Shown piece after piece: positions 51,255 through 60,398 of a stretch of DNA of 64,000 bases; position 1 is the first letter of the stretch; the number at the start of each line of letters is the position of its first letter. A program made the translations under genes and the position numbers. The notes beneath the pieces are model-generated. The model ran no database searches and was not told the DNA's origin. It saw only the letters and a list, made by a program, of their open reading frames with translations. Source of the DNA: UKL13-3 sp040387195 (GTDB lineage Bacteria; Bacteroidota; Bacteroidia; UKL13-3); NCBI GenBank assembly GCA_040387195.1, contig JAZKEF010000002.1, forward strand, positions 124,001 to 188,000, in the 5' to 3' direction.

Positions 51255-52469
51255 ATGAAAACTGTTGATTCAATAAACTTTGCAGGCAAACGCGCGTTAA
51301 TCCGTGTTGATTTTAATGTTCCACTCGATAAAGTATCACTCGAAATTACAGACGATGCCCGTATTCGTGCAGCGGTGCCTACCATCAAAAAAATACTGGC
51401 CGATGGCGGATCCGTTGTGTTGATGTCGCACCTTGGACGCCCGCTTAAAAAATTGAATGAAGACGGAACAATTGATGTAAAAAAACATACCCTGCAACAT
51501 GTAGTAGATCGTGTGGCCGATTTAACCGGAACGCATGTATTGTTTGCTGACGATTGTATTGGTGACGATGCAAAAGCTAAAGCAAACAACCTGAAAGCAG
51601 GCGAAATTTTATTATTAGAGAACTTACGTTTTTACAAAGAAGAAGAAAAAGGAGATGCCGGCTTTGCCGAGAAGTTAGCTTCATTGGGAGATGTATATGT
51701 GAATGATGCATTCGGAACAGCACACCGTGCACATGCAAGTACTGCTGTAATTGCACAGTATTTTCCGAAGGCTAAATGTTTCGGCTATGTAATGGCGAAA
51801 GAAGTGGCCAATGCCGAAAAACTGATGAACAATGCTGAGCGTCCATTTACTGCCATCACGGGCGGAGCAAAAGTTTCCGATAAACTATTGATTCTCGAAA
51901 ACCTGATCAACACTGTAGATAATTTGATTATCGGTGGTGGTATGGCATATACTTTTTTAAAATCAATGGGCTATGAAATTGGTTCATCTTTATGCGAAGA
52001 TGATCGTTTGGAATTGTGCCAACAGTTGATGAAAAAAGCTGCCGATAAAGGTGTGAAACTATTATTACCGATGGATTCTGTTGTTGCCGATGCATTCAGC
52101 AATGATGCCAACCATAAAGTATGCGATAATAAACAGATTGAAAAAGGATGGATGGGATTGGATATCGGACCTGTAGCAACAGCAGATTATGCTGCTGTTA
52201 TCAAAAACTCTAAAACCATTTTGTGGAATGGCCCGATGGGTGTGTTTGAAATGAGCAACTATGAAAAAGGAACCAAAGGTGTTGCCGATGCAGTTGTTGA
52301 AGCTACCAAAAATGGTGCTTTCAGCTTAATAGGTGGGGGCGACAGTGCCGCTGCTGTTGCTAAATTCGGTTATGAAAATGATGTGAGTTATGTATCGACC
52401 GGTGGTGGTGCATTGCTTGAATATTTTGAAGGAAAAGAGTTACCGGGTATCAAAGCTATCAATGCTTAA
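51255..52469 (+). CDS. pgk: Phosphoglycerate kinase
   Basis: Glycolytic and gluconeogenic enzyme transferring phosphate between 1,3-bisphosphoglycerate and ADP. Full length (404). Motifs: RVDFNVPLDK (N-terminal substrate site), LMSHLGRPLKK, NDAFGTAHRAHAST, ITGGAKVSDKL and GGGDSAAAVAKFG (nucleotide loop). The vanZ-like gene starts inside its last codons. Confidence 0.98.
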   Translation: MKTVDSINFAGKRALIRVDFNVPLDKVSLEITDDARIRAAVPTIKKILADGGSVVLMSHLGRPLKKLNEDGTIDVKKHTLQHVVDRVADLTGTHVLFADDCIGDDAKAKANNLKAGEILLLENLRFYKEEEKGDAGFAEKLASLGDVYVNDAFGTAHRAHASTAVIAQYFPKAKCFGYVMAKEVANAEKLMNNAERPFTAITGGAKVSDKLLILENLINTVDNLIIGGGMAYTFLKSMGYEIGSSLCEDDRLELCQQLMKKAADKGVKLLLPMDSVVADAFSNDANHKVCDNKQIEKGWMGLDIGPVATADYAAVIKNSKTILWNGPMGVFEMSNYEKGTKGVADAVVEATKNGAFSLIGGGDSAAAVAKFGYENDVSYVSTGGGALLEYFEGKELPGIKAINA

Positions 52470-52857
52470 GTTCCTAACAAGACCTACACCTTTTCAAAAC
52501 AATGCCTATGCTATTACATGGGCGTTGTTAATCCTAATTGCCTGCGGAGCTCCGGGAAGCACCTTTGAAGAATTTCACCTTGAAGATATCCTGGGATACG
52601 ATAAGCTCATTCATGCCACCCTGTTTGGTATACAGGCTTATCTTATCATTCGCACCCTCAAAAACAAAACTCCCTTTGCTGCAATGGTTACCTATGCTTG
52701 TTTGGCCAGCGCGGTGTATGGTGTACTTATTGAGTTACTCCAAAAGTTTTACTTCGAAGGCCGCGCATACGACTATTTTGATATGTTGGCCAATACAGTT
52801 GGTTGCACTGTTGTATGGCTTTGGTTCAGGTGGAAAGCTAAATTGCTTGCACAATAA
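52462..52857 (+). CDS. VanZ-like membrane protein
   Basis: The start is ATG 52462, overlapping the pgk end by 8 bases in another frame; 131 residues. Four membrane spans are visible (AYAITWALLILIACG, LIHATLFGIQAYLIIRTL, AMVTYACLASAVYGVLIELL, YDYFDMLANTVGCTVVWLWF). The pattern YDKLIHATLFG, then YGVLIELLQ and DMLANTVG, is the VanZ-family signature (VanZ gives low-level teicoplanin resistance; the function of most relatives is unknown). Confidence 0.88.
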   Translation: MLKFLTRPTPFQNNAYAITWALLILIACGAPGSTFEEFHLEDILGYDKLIHATLFGIQAYLIIRTLKNKTPFAAMVTYACLASAVYGVLIELLQKFYFEGRAYDYFDMLANTVGCTVVWLWFRWKAKLLAQ

Positions 52858-52930
52858 ACCCATCTCTCTTACATTTGAACAAATCACTTACCCACCAAAG
52901 CCATTGCTGCTTTGGAAATAAATACTACAT

Positions 52931-53677
52931 ATGAAACTATTAGCAGGAAAAACCGCCCTTGTTACAGGAGCCACCCGTGGAATTGGAAAAGGCATTGCCC
53001 TTAAACTTGCTCAAGAAGGAGCCAATATTGCGTTTACCTTTGTAAGCTCAGTTGAAAAGGCAAAATTGTTTGAAACAGAACTAGCTGCAATTGGTGTAAA
53101 AGCTAAGGGTTACCAAAGCAATGCTGCCGAGTTTAGCGAAGCAGAAAAACTGATAGAAGATATCGTAAAAGAATTCGGAGCGGTAGATGTGGTGGTGAAC
53201 AATGCCGGAATTACCCGCGATAACCTGATGATGCGTATGACCGAACAGATGTGGGATGACGTTATGAATACCAATCTGAAATCGGCTTTTGCCATTACCA
53301 AAGCGGTGCAACGCCCGATGATGAAAGCACGTTCAGGCTCCATCATCAATATTACTTCGGTAGTAGGTATTACAGGTAATGCCGGTCAGGCAAACTACGC
53401 TGCTTCCAAAGCCGGAATGATCGGACTCACCAAATCCGTTGCCAAGGAATTGGGTTCGCGTAATATTCGTTGCAATGCCATTGCTCCCGGTTTTATTGAA
53501 ACAGAAATGACTGAAGCCTTGCCCGAAGAAACCCGCAAGGAATGGTGTGAAGGAATTGCACTCAAAAAAGGTGGCAGTCCGGATGATGTAGCAAATGCAG
53601 TTTTATTCCTCGCTTCTGATATGAGCGGGTATATTACAGGCCAAACCATCAACGTGTGTGGTGGAATGGTGATGTAG
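52931..53677 (+). CDS. fabG: 3-oxoacyl-ACP reductase
   Basis: NADPH-dependent reductase of fatty-acid elongation, 248 residues. Short-chain dehydrogenase motifs: VTGATRGIGKGIA (cofactor), NNAGITRDNL, the catalytic S in IINITSVVGITGNAG, YAASKAG (Tyr-x-x-x-Lys) and IAPGFIETEMT. The motif set and length match FabG rather than a general SDR. It is a single gene. Confidence 0.94.
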   Translation: MKLLAGKTALVTGATRGIGKGIALKLAQEGANIAFTFVSSVEKAKLFETELAAIGVKAKGYQSNAAEFSEAEKLIEDIVKEFGAVDVVVNNAGITRDNLMMRMTEQMWDDVMNTNLKSAFAITKAVQRPMMKARSGSIINITSVVGITGNAGQANYAASKAGMIGLTKSVAKELGSRNIRCNAIAPGFIETEMTEALPEETRKEWCEGIALKKGGSPDDVANAVLFLASDMSGYITGQTINVCGGMVM

Positions 53678-53763
53678 AAGAAAATTTCGAATGTTAAAGC
53701 ACGAAATTCGAAAGAACTTAATTAACTCTATCAACCAAACACCTAATCAACTAATCCCCTAAC

Positions 53764-55854
53764 GTGAGTTTTGCCGCTGAATATTCCCTATGGTTTACCT
53801 TGCTTTGCCTACTGTTGGCAGGAGCCGGCAGTTGGTTTTTATATGCTCAGAATAAACTCGATCTTTCGGGTAAGTATGGTAAATGGGTTGAGCGGGGCTT
53901 AGTTGCTTTTCGTTTTTTATCCCTTTTCTGCATCGCATTTTTGTTGCTCGGTCCCTTAATGAAACTCTGGACCACCCGCACCGATAAACCGATTATTGTG
54001 GTAGCTCTTGACGGTTCTCAATCCATTGCCGCTACTAAGGATTCAGCTTTTTACCGCAACACGTTTGTTCCCCAACTCCAGCAGTTACAACAACGGCTGG
54101 GAGATGATTATGATGTACAATCATACACCTTTGGTAAAGAAATGCATGAGTCGCTCAACAATACTTTTAGCGAACGCCAAACCAATATGGCCGATGTATT
54201 CAGTTATATTCACAACACTTACAGCAATCAGAATTTAGGTGCAGTGATTCTTGCCGGTGACGGATTATATAATGACGGGAGCAATCCTGTGTATGAAACA
54301 AAAGACCTCAATGCACCTGTTTACACTATTGGTTTGGGAGATACCATACAACGAAAAGATGTGCTGATTAAACAGGTAAAACACAACCAGCTGGTATATG
54401 CCGGTAATCTTTTTCCACTCCAAATAGATGTGCTGGCCTATGGGTTTGCAAACAGGCAAACCATGCTTACGGTGTCGCAAAACGGGAAGGTAGTATACTC
54501 CACAGCGGTAACCATTCAGGATGCCTCCTTCTTTGCAACTATTCCTGTTTCCCTGGAGGCCAAACAACCGGGTACCCAACACTATGTTGTTTCGTTGGCA
54601 CCTCTTGCCGGAGAAGTTTCGACAGCCAACAACCGGTTCGATGTATTCATTAATGTAATTGACGGAAAACAAAAAATTGCACTGGTTTCCTTAGCACCCC
54701 ATCCCGATATAACGGCATTCAAACAAAGTATTGAGCAAAACGAAAACTATAGCATTGTTGCGCTTCCTTTTGATAAGATCAGTTCCGCACAACTAAAAGA
54801 TTTTAGCCTTATCCTTTTTCATCAGCTTCCCGGATTAAAAGGGGAAGGGCTTGCTTTGGTAAAAGCTGCAAGGGAACAGGGTATTCCGGTATTGTATGTT
54901 GTAGGTGCACAAACAGGATTATCCTACCTCAACTCAGCCGAGCCGGCACTTACCCTATCGGCCAACCGTAACAGTACCAATGAGACCACGCCCAACCTTG
55001 AGCCGTCCTTTGCCTTGTTTATGGTAAGTGAAGAGGATTGGAGTATTATCAAAAAATTCCCGCCCTTATACTCACCGTATGCGAGTTACAACATAAATGT
55101 AGAGCACGATGTATTGTTTACCCAGCAAATAGGATATGTTAAAACGCAATTCCCGCTCATTGCTTTTGGAAAGAGTACCGGCAATAAAACAGGTTTTGTA
55201 TTTGGTGAGGGTTTTTGGAAATGGCGTATGTATGATGCGGCCTTAAGTGAACACCGCGCTACATCATCGTTGATGGGTAAGATGGTTCAATACCTTGCTG
55301 CCAAAGACGACCGCTCCCGTTTTAGGGTAACAGGCAAAAAACGGTTTGATGAAAACGAATCCATAAAACTGGATGCTGAAGTTTACAACGAAAGTTATGA
55401 ATTGATTAATAGCGGTGATGTACAGTTAACGCTGCTGAATGCTGCCGGCAAAAAATTCACCTATACTTTCAGCAAAACAGATAAAGCCTACACATTGGAT
55501 CTGGGACTTCTGCTCCCGGGAAATTACAGCTACGAAGCCACAACAACAGTTGGCCCCAAAACACAGGTTGTAAAAGGACAATTTGCCGTTATTCCACTGC
55601 AGGTTGAGTTTCTGCAAACCACTGCGAAACATCAGTTACTGCATGATATCGGGCAGGAAACAGGGGGTGCCTTGTTTTACCCTAACCAACTGGAGGCCCT
55701 TGAAAAAGCTGTGCGCAGCAATGAAATTATTAAGCCGGTGATCTACAAACAGGAAACTGTGAAGAGTTGGATTAACCTGAAATGGATTTGTTTTGTAATC
55801 CTGGGCTTGCTTACCGGAGAATGGTTTGTGCGCAAATGGAACGGCAGTATTTAA
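53764..55854 (+). CDS. Membrane protein with vWA-like domain
   Basis: This 696-residue protein has two N-terminal spans (about 8-27 and 47-68), a periplasmic vWA-like domain with MIDAS-like DGSQS (83-87) and IVVALDGS, long beta-rich segments, and a C-terminal span near 675-690. Such proteins occur near BatA/MoxR systems, but no AAA partner is seen here. The start is GTG at 53764, the first possible start after an in-frame TAA. The last 10 codons are duplicated 583 bases downstream as part of a direct repeat. Confidence 0.75.
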   Translation: MSFAAEYSLWFTLLCLLLAGAGSWFLYAQNKLDLSGKYGKWVERGLVAFRFLSLFCIAFLLLGPLMKLWTTRTDKPIIVVALDGSQSIAATKDSAFYRNTFVPQLQQLQQRLGDDYDVQSYTFGKEMHESLNNTFSERQTNMADVFSYIHNTYSNQNLGAVILAGDGLYNDGSNPVYETKDLNAPVYTIGLGDTIQRKDVLIKQVKHNQLVYAGNLFPLQIDVLAYGFANRQTMLTVSQNGKVVYSTAVTIQDASFFATIPVSLEAKQPGTQHYVVSLAPLAGEVSTANNRFDVFINVIDGKQKIALVSLAPHPDITAFKQSIEQNENYSIVALPFDKISSAQLKDFSLILFHQLPGLKGEGLALVKAAREQGIPVLYVVGAQTGLSYLNSAEPALTLSANRNSTNETTPNLEPSFALFMVSEEDWSIIKKFPPLYSPYASYNINVEHDVLFTQQIGYVKTQFPLIAFGKSTGNKTGFVFGEGFWKWRMYDAALSEHRATSSLMGKMVQYLAAKDDRSRFRVTGKKRFDENESIKLDAEVYNESYELINSGDVQLTLLNAAGKKFTYTFSKTDKAYTLDLGLLLPGNYSYEATTTVGPKTQVVKGQFAVIPLQVEFLQTTAKHQLLHDIGQETGGALFYPNQLEALEKAVRSNEIIKPVIYKQETVKSWINLKWICFVILGLLTGEWFVRKWNGSI
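55822..55853 (+). repeat. 32-bp direct repeat, left copy (3' end of the vWA gene)
   Basis: The sequence from TGGTTTGTGCGC to GGCAGTATTTA is identical to 56405-56436. It encodes WFVRKWNGSI and the first two bases of the stop. Confidence 0.97.
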
Positions 55855-56003
55855 GGGGTTACTATTAACTTCTTTCAACTAATAAGGCACTCTCGAATTA
55901 TATATTCCTGTCTTCTAAATCACAACTTTTATGTTCCTTACATTAATAAATTCGCATATCTCTCAAAATAATCTTAATTCCAGAAACTTACATCTTGAAG
56001 CTT

Positions 56004-56339
56004 ATGAAAACATTACTACTTACATTACTAGTGACATTCAACATTGTCAGCTATGGACAAACAGACACATCAAGGCATTATATCTATTGTGAACTTGAAG
56101 GAGTAACCAAATTTATGAGCCCAAAAGTTACAATTGCAATAGATGAAGGTCAGGCTATCTCAATTTGGAAAGATGAGAGGTTAAGGGATGAGGTTACAGG
56201 AAAGATAAGAACTTTCAACTCAATGATTGAGGCTCTGAATTATATGAGCGAAAAGGGCTGGGAGTTGCAGCAAGCCAGTTATATGAATGCTGGTTCCGTA
56301 ATTATATATAGGTGGATACTAAAACGGCCGTCTTTATAA
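56004..56339 (+). CDS. Small exported protein carried within the repeat-bounded unit
   Basis: The start is ATG 56004 (MKTLLLTLLVTFNIVSYGQ, signal peptide); the codon at 55995 is TTG. The 111-residue protein has a conserved-looking core: HYIYCELEGVTKFMSPKVTI, FNSMIEALNYMSEKGWELQQ, YRWILKR. Similar small proteins with FNSMxxAxNFMxxxGWEFxQAY are widespread in Bacteroidota and have no known function. It is the only gene in the inserted unit. Confidence 0.75.
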   Translation: MKTLLLTLLVTFNIVSYGQTDTSRHYIYCELEGVTKFMSPKVTIAIDEGQAISIWKDERLRDEVTGKIRTFNSMIEALNYMSEKGWELQQASYMNAGSVIIYRWILKRPSL

Positions 56340-56404
56340 TTTGCTTAACTACTTTGACCAAGAAAGAGCATGAACGAACCGTTTGGGGGGATGCATTTCT
56401 TTAG

Positions 56405-56436
56405 TGGTTTGTGCGCAAATGGAACGGCAGTATTTA
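56405..56436 (+). repeat. 32-bp direct repeat, right copy
   Basis: Exact copy of 55822-55853. The next base gives TAG instead of TAA, so it too ends in a stop for the vWA frame. It abuts the ndk terminator. Confidence 0.97.
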
Positions 56437-56439
56437 GGC

Positions 56440-56470
56440 AAAAAAAATCCCGCTCATTGCCGAGCAGGAT
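56440..56470 (-). terminator. Intrinsic terminator of ndk
   Basis: On the minus strand ATCCTGCTC pairs with GAGCGGGAT (one wobble) around GGCAAT and is followed by a run of T. It begins 22 bases after the ndk stop. Confidence 0.8.
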
Positions 56471-56491
56471 CTTCAAGTCTTTAATCAACTA

Positions 56492-56911
56492 CTAAAATTT
56501 TTCGAAACTATTGAAGAAGAACGCTGCTTCGACAGCTGCATTCTCATCGCTGTCGCTACCATGGATAGCATTTGCATCGATTGATTTAGCATATAAGTTA
56601 CGGATGGTTCCGGCTTCAGCTTTTGATGGGTCGGTTGCTCCGATTACTGTTCTGAAATCAGCCACTGCATTGTCTTTTTCCAATACTGCTGCTACAATCG
56701 GACCTGAGGTCATGAATGAAACAAGATCGTTGAAAAAAGGGCGTTCGCGGTGAATACCGTAAAATTCTCCTGCTTTTTCTTCACTCAAACGAGTGTATTT
56801 CATCGCTACCAATTTGTATCCTTTTTGGATTACATGGTCAATAATTTTTCCTGTGTGTCCGTTTGCTACTGCATCCGGCTTAATCATCGTAAATGTGATT
56901 TTTCCGCTCAT
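56492..56911 (-). CDS. ndk: Nucleoside diphosphate kinase
   Basis: Balances nucleoside triphosphate pools by phosphate transfer through an active-site His. It is 139 residues: TFTMIKPDAVANGHTGKI (N-terminal), the R/T contact segments, and the family signature NAIHGSDSDENA with the catalytic His. A -7-like TACTTTCG lies on the minus strand near 56942-56949. Convergent with the inserted unit. Confidence 0.97.
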   Translation of the reverse strand: MSGKITFTMIKPDAVANGHTGKIIDHVIQKGYKLVAMKYTRLSEEKAGEFYGIHRERPFFNDLVSFMTSGPIVAAVLEKDNAVADFRTVIGATDPSKAEAGTIRNLYAKSIDANAIHGSDSDENAAVEAAFFFNSFEKF

Positions 56912-57035
56912 ATTGTTTGTTGTTTTCTTCTTTTCGGGCTGCGAAAGTACGGTTATTTGGTTGCTTTTAAAACAATTAAGTAGATTAAGCTATTCTTAAT
57001 TTACCGTAAATTGCCGATGCTCACAGAAATAGAAA

Positions 57036-57043
57036 TATATTTG
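57036..57043 (+). promoter_or_regulatory. -7 box immediately before purK
   Basis: TATATTTG matches TAnnTTTG and ends 5 bases before the GTG at 57048, so transcription would begin at or next to the start codon. A TTG at 57011-57013 is 22 bases upstream, a weak -33 candidate. Confidence 0.55.
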
Positions 57044-57047
57044 CCCC

Positions 57048-58211
57048 GTGAATCAAAATCCTTTACGCAAAAAAATAGGCATCATAGGCGGAGGTCAGCT
57101 TGGCCGCATGATGATTGAGGAGACCCTTCGATATAATTTTACCATTAACACGCTGGATGCAGCCGGGAGCCCTTGTGAGGGTCTTTCTGCGAAACATATT
57201 ACAGGTTCCTTAAAGGATGCCGCTGCCATCCGACAACTGGCCCAATACTCTGATGTACTAACTTACGAGATTGAACACATCAATATTGACGTATTGTTTG
57301 AGCTCGAAAAAGCAGGTATGGAGATAATTCCCTCGCCCCGTATCTTGCAAATTATTCAGGACAAAGGATTGCAAAAACAGTTTTTTGAGCAGCACCAAAT
57401 TCCTACCGGGAGCTTTAAACTGGTGGAAACAGAAGCGGATTGGCTTAATGCCATTGATGAACTTGGGGGTGAAAAGCTTGTTGCCAAAACCCGCAAGGAA
57501 GGATATGATGGTAAAGGTGTGGCCATCTTCCATACCGCTGAACTGAAACAAGATATTGGCAAACGTGCCTTTATGGAAAATGCACTCATTGAGGTATTTG
57601 TTCCCTGTCAGACAGAACTTTCCGTAATGATTGCCCGCGACAAGGACGGAAACAGCAAAACCTGGCCGGTGGTTGATATGGAGTTTGACCCTATTGCCAA
57701 CCTTGTTACCTATTTAAATTGCCCGGCTCAGGTTTCGGATGTTATAACCAAACAAGCGCAGGAAATAGCCCTCCGCACCATTGCTGCTTTGGATGGTGTA
57801 GGAGTATTTGCGGTGGAACTGCTGCTGGGTGTAGATGGAAATATATATGTGAATGAAGTAGCTCCACGTCCGCACAATTCAGGCCACCATACCATTGAAG
57901 CCTGTTATACATCCCAGTTTGAACAACTAGTGCGGATTTGTGCCGGACTGCCATTAGGCAGCACCGAACTTATTCAGCCTGCCGTAATGATGAACCTGCT
58001 GGGAGGAAAAGACTTTAGCGGACCCTACCGGCTACAAGGACTGGAGGAGGCTTCGGGTATTGGAGGCGTATACATTCACCTGTATGGTAAAACGGAAAGT
58101 AAACCGATGCGAAAAATGGGGCATGTAACCATTACAGCCGATACCCTTGAAGAAGCTAAAAACAAAGCAAAAAGAGTACACGAATTATTGATATTTGTAG
58201 CCGACAACTAA
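57048..58211 (+). CDS. purK: N5-carboxyaminoimidazole ribonucleotide synthase
   Basis: ATP-grasp enzyme converting AIR, bicarbonate and ATP to N5-CAIR in purine synthesis. It is 387 residues: KKIGIIGGGQLGRMMIEE (about 8-25), YEIEHIN, KTRKEGYDGKGVAIF (ATP-grasp loop) and NEVAPRPHNSGHHTIEA (metal and substrate). The start is GTG 57048. purE follows after 11 bases and uses its product. Confidence 0.97.
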   Translation: MNQNPLRKKIGIIGGGQLGRMMIEETLRYNFTINTLDAAGSPCEGLSAKHITGSLKDAAAIRQLAQYSDVLTYEIEHINIDVLFELEKAGMEIIPSPRILQIIQDKGLQKQFFEQHQIPTGSFKLVETEADWLNAIDELGGEKLVAKTRKEGYDGKGVAIFHTAELKQDIGKRAFMENALIEVFVPCQTELSVMIARDKDGNSKTWPVVDMEFDPIANLVTYLNCPAQVSDVITKQAQEIALRTIAALDGVGVFAVELLLGVDGNIYVNEVAPRPHNSGHHTIEACYTSQFEQLVRICAGLPLGSTELIQPAVMMNLLGGKDFSGPYRLQGLEEASGIGGVYIHLYGKTESKPMRKMGHVTITADTLEEAKNKAKRVHELLIFVADN

Positions 58212-58222
58212 TCCAACATACA

Positions 58223-58735
58223 ATGAGCAAACATATAGGAATTATTATGGGCAGCGATTCTGACCTAGAAATTATGCAGGAGGCTGCCAAGGTATTAGAC
58301 GAGTTCAAAGTCCCTTATGAAATAACTGTTGTATCGGCTCACCGCACACCAGAGCGGATGTTCGAATATGCCAAAACTGCCCGCGACCGAGGTTTAAAGG
58401 TAATTATTGCAGGAGCCGGAGGAGCAGCCCATTTACCGGGCATGGTGGCTTCCATTACCACCCTTCCTGTTATTGGTGTTCCGGTAAAATTAAAAACGCT
58501 TGAAGGCATGGACTCCCTGTTATCCATTGTTCAAATGCCAGGAGGAGTACCGGTGGCCACTGTTGCCATCAATAATGCTAAAAATGCCGGGTTGCTGGCC
58601 ATTCAGATTTTAGGCACACATGATACCCACCTTGCTGCCGAAATGCAGCACTACAAAGACAAAATGAAAGTAGAAGTAGAAAAAAAGGCCGCTATTGTAG
58701 AGCAAGGAAAAAAGTCTATCGGATTCAGTAAATAA
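58223..58735 (+). CDS. purE: N5-carboxyaminoimidazole ribonucleotide mutase
   Basis: Class I PurE moves the carboxyl group of N5-CAIR to give CAIR, the step after PurK. It is 170 residues: GIIMGSDSDLEIMQEAAKVL, VVSAHRTPERM (catalytic His), IAGAGGAAHLPGMVAS and the PVxxxxLxGxDSLLSIVQMP region with GGVPVATVAI. Pairing with purK confirms the class. pnuC follows after 3 bases. Confidence 0.97.
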   Translation: MSKHIGIIMGSDSDLEIMQEAAKVLDEFKVPYEITVVSAHRTPERMFEYAKTARDRGLKVIIAGAGGAAHLPGMVASITTLPVIGVPVKLKTLEGMDSLLSIVQMPGGVPVATVAINNAKNAGLLAIQILGTHDTHLAAEMQHYKDKMKVEVEKKAAIVEQGKKSIGFSK

Positions 58736-58738
58736 GCC

Positions 58739-59329
58739 GTGCTTAGCTATTTCACCTTTTACAATATTGTTGAGTTTTTAGGGTCTATATTCAGCATTAC
58801 TTACAGCATTCTGCTTATTCGCGAAAAATCCATCGGCTGGTTATTCGGTATTGCCGCTTCTATTTTGGGGGTTGTTTTGTTTATCGAAAGCAAAATATAT
58901 GCGCAAGCCATAATCAGTATTTACTATGCGGGAATTGGGGTGTATGGATGGATTTATTGGAAAAAAGCAGAACAGCGCAATGAACATATTCATATCTGGA
59001 AACCTCAACAGCACATCTTATATATAGGCATATTTGTATTGCTCTCGATGCTTTCAGCCTTCTTATTCAAAACATACACTGATTCTCAAAATCCATATCT
59101 CGACTCTTTTGTAACATTGTTTGGCTTTTTAGCTTCGATCAAAGAAGCCCGAAAAATTCTTACCAGCTGGGTGTACTGGTTTATGATCAATGTTTTTTCA
59201 GTAGTATTGTATTACAACCAGCACTTGTATTTTTATGCCGGAATGATGATTTTGTATGCAATCATTTGCATTCCCGGTTATCTTAACTGGAAAAAAATTT
59301 ACAACGAAAACCTGTCTATTTCAACTTAA
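58739..59329 (+). CDS. pnuC: Nicotinamide riboside transporter PnuC
   Basis: Inner-membrane facilitator importing nicotinamide riboside (an NAD precursor), 196 residues with about seven spans. Family motifs: EFLGSIFSITYSILLIREKS, YAGIGVYGWIYWKK (WxxW-type substrate region) and SWVYWFMINVFSV. The start is GTG 58739, 3 bases after purE. Its 3' end overlaps the converging EEP gene by 14 bases. No NadR or kinase gene is adjacent, and no riboswitch was found. Confidence 0.88.
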   Translation: MLSYFTFYNIVEFLGSIFSITYSILLIREKSIGWLFGIAASILGVVLFIESKIYAQAIISIYYAGIGVYGWIYWKKAEQRNEHIHIWKPQQHILYIGIFVLLSMLSAFLFKTYTDSQNPYLDSFVTLFGFLASIKEARKILTSWVYWFMINVFSVVLYYNQHLYFYAGMMILYAIICIPGYLNWKKIYNENLSIST

Positions 59330-60398
59330 TCGTACAGTTCAGCATTTTATGGTCGGTGAACTCAAAAGCTTTTGCATAATAGTTTGATGAGCTGAACGAA
59401 GCATCATATAACATATAATCTATCCGGAAAGAAGGCATCGTTCCCACATAGGTGCGGCTAAAACCGGAACCCGACTCTCTGAAGGCATCTTTCATTTTAC
59501 CTTTGACCGTTCGGAACGCATAAGAGGTAGGCGAATCATTAAAGTCGCCCATCAACACAACCTTGTGTCGCGATCCATCAATAAAATCCCGCACCGCTTC
59601 AGCTTGTTTGGCACGTTTTACAAATGCGCGTTTCAGTTTTTTGGTAATGGTTGAGTATTGGGTAACGGCCGAATCATTGGTTAAATCCAGATTTTTCACA
59701 GCATTGTATTGTGGTGGGTCAAATTTAATTGACTGTAAATGGGTATTGATAATCCGGATGGTATCCCCATGTGCTACAATATCTGCATAGATTGTGAAAT
59801 TATTGGTTTCCTCCTGATGTTCTACTACTCCTGAATCGATAATAGGATACCTACTGAAAATAACCATGCCTTTGCCATTCAATGTCCCCTTTCCATCCAA
59901 CTCCAGACCATAAACATAATATCCCTTCATCTTCTTAAACACGCGTTTAAACATGCTCTTTTCAATTGAAGTATAATGATTTTGGAATTCCTGAAAACAA
60001 AGCACATCGGGATTTACCTTATCCAAAACTTCAAAAAAGATATCGGGCTGTTCAATTTTTTTATTCTCAAACGCTCCGAAATATTTTGTGTTGAAGCTCA
60101 CAACGGAAATGCTGTTCGTTTTGTCGGTTGTCTTTTTTGCTCCAAACTGAACATAAGATGGGATGTAGTTATATCCCAGTATTATTACAATGAGTGAATA
60201 CAAAAACCGAAGTTTGAATACCGCAATCCAATATAGAATGCATACACAATTAAGAATAACCAACACCGGATAACCCAGTCCGAGAAAGGCTATAGGCCAA
60301 TATATTTCGGGACTTATAAATGGAGCAGCATACGAAAGCAACAACGCTAAAATGGCGAGTCCGTTCAGGGCGAATACAATTCGGTTGATGATAAACAT
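59316..60398 (-). CDS. Membrane-anchored endonuclease/exonuclease/phosphatase-family protein
   Basis: This 360-residue protein has two or three N-terminal spans (about 1-75: IVFALNGLAILALLLSYAAP, YPVLVILNCVCILYWIAVF). The EEP catalytic domain then faces outward. Motifs: SFNTKYFG, DVLCFQEFQN (catalytic Glu), VLMGDFNDSP, FRIDYMLYD and FTDHKMLN (His). The substrate may be a phospholipid, sugar phosphate or nucleic acid. Third gene of the transcript rhomboid - rhomboid - EEP; its start shares a base with the preceding stop. Confidence 0.88.
   Translation of the reverse strand: MFIINRIVFALNGLAILALLLSYAAPFISPEIYWPIAFLGLGYPVLVILNCVCILYWIAVFKLRFLYSLIVIILGYNYIPSYVQFGAKKTTDKTNSISVVSFNTKYFGAFENKKIEQPDIFFEVLDKVNPDVLCFQEFQNHYTSIEKSMFKRVFKKMKGYYVYGLELDGKGTLNGKGMVIFSRYPIIDSGVVEHQEETNNFTIYADIVAHGDTIRIINTHLQSIKFDPPQYNAVKNLDLTNDSAVTQYSTITKKLKRAFVKRAKQAEAVRDFIDGSRHKVVLMGDFNDSPTSYAFRTVKGKMKDAFRESGSGFSRTYVGTMPSFRIDYMLYDASFSSSNYYAKAFEFTDHKMLNCTIKLK

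Larger units (their letters stand above)
55854..56436 (+). mobile_element. 583-bp inserted unit bounded by 32-bp direct repeats
   Basis: This segment lies between the end of the left 32-bp repeat and the end of the right copy. It contains one gene (56004-56339) and AT-rich flanks. No transposase or integrase and no terminal inverted repeats were seen. The duplicated gene end is like the junctions left by site-specific integration at a 3' end, or by a tandem duplication. The nature of the element is inferred. Confidence 0.55.

Noticed and set aside
58201..58738. Possible NAD- or purine-related riboswitch near purE-pnuC
   Set aside because: Intergenic gaps are 11 and 3 bases, too short for an aptamer, and the region before purK leaves no leader.
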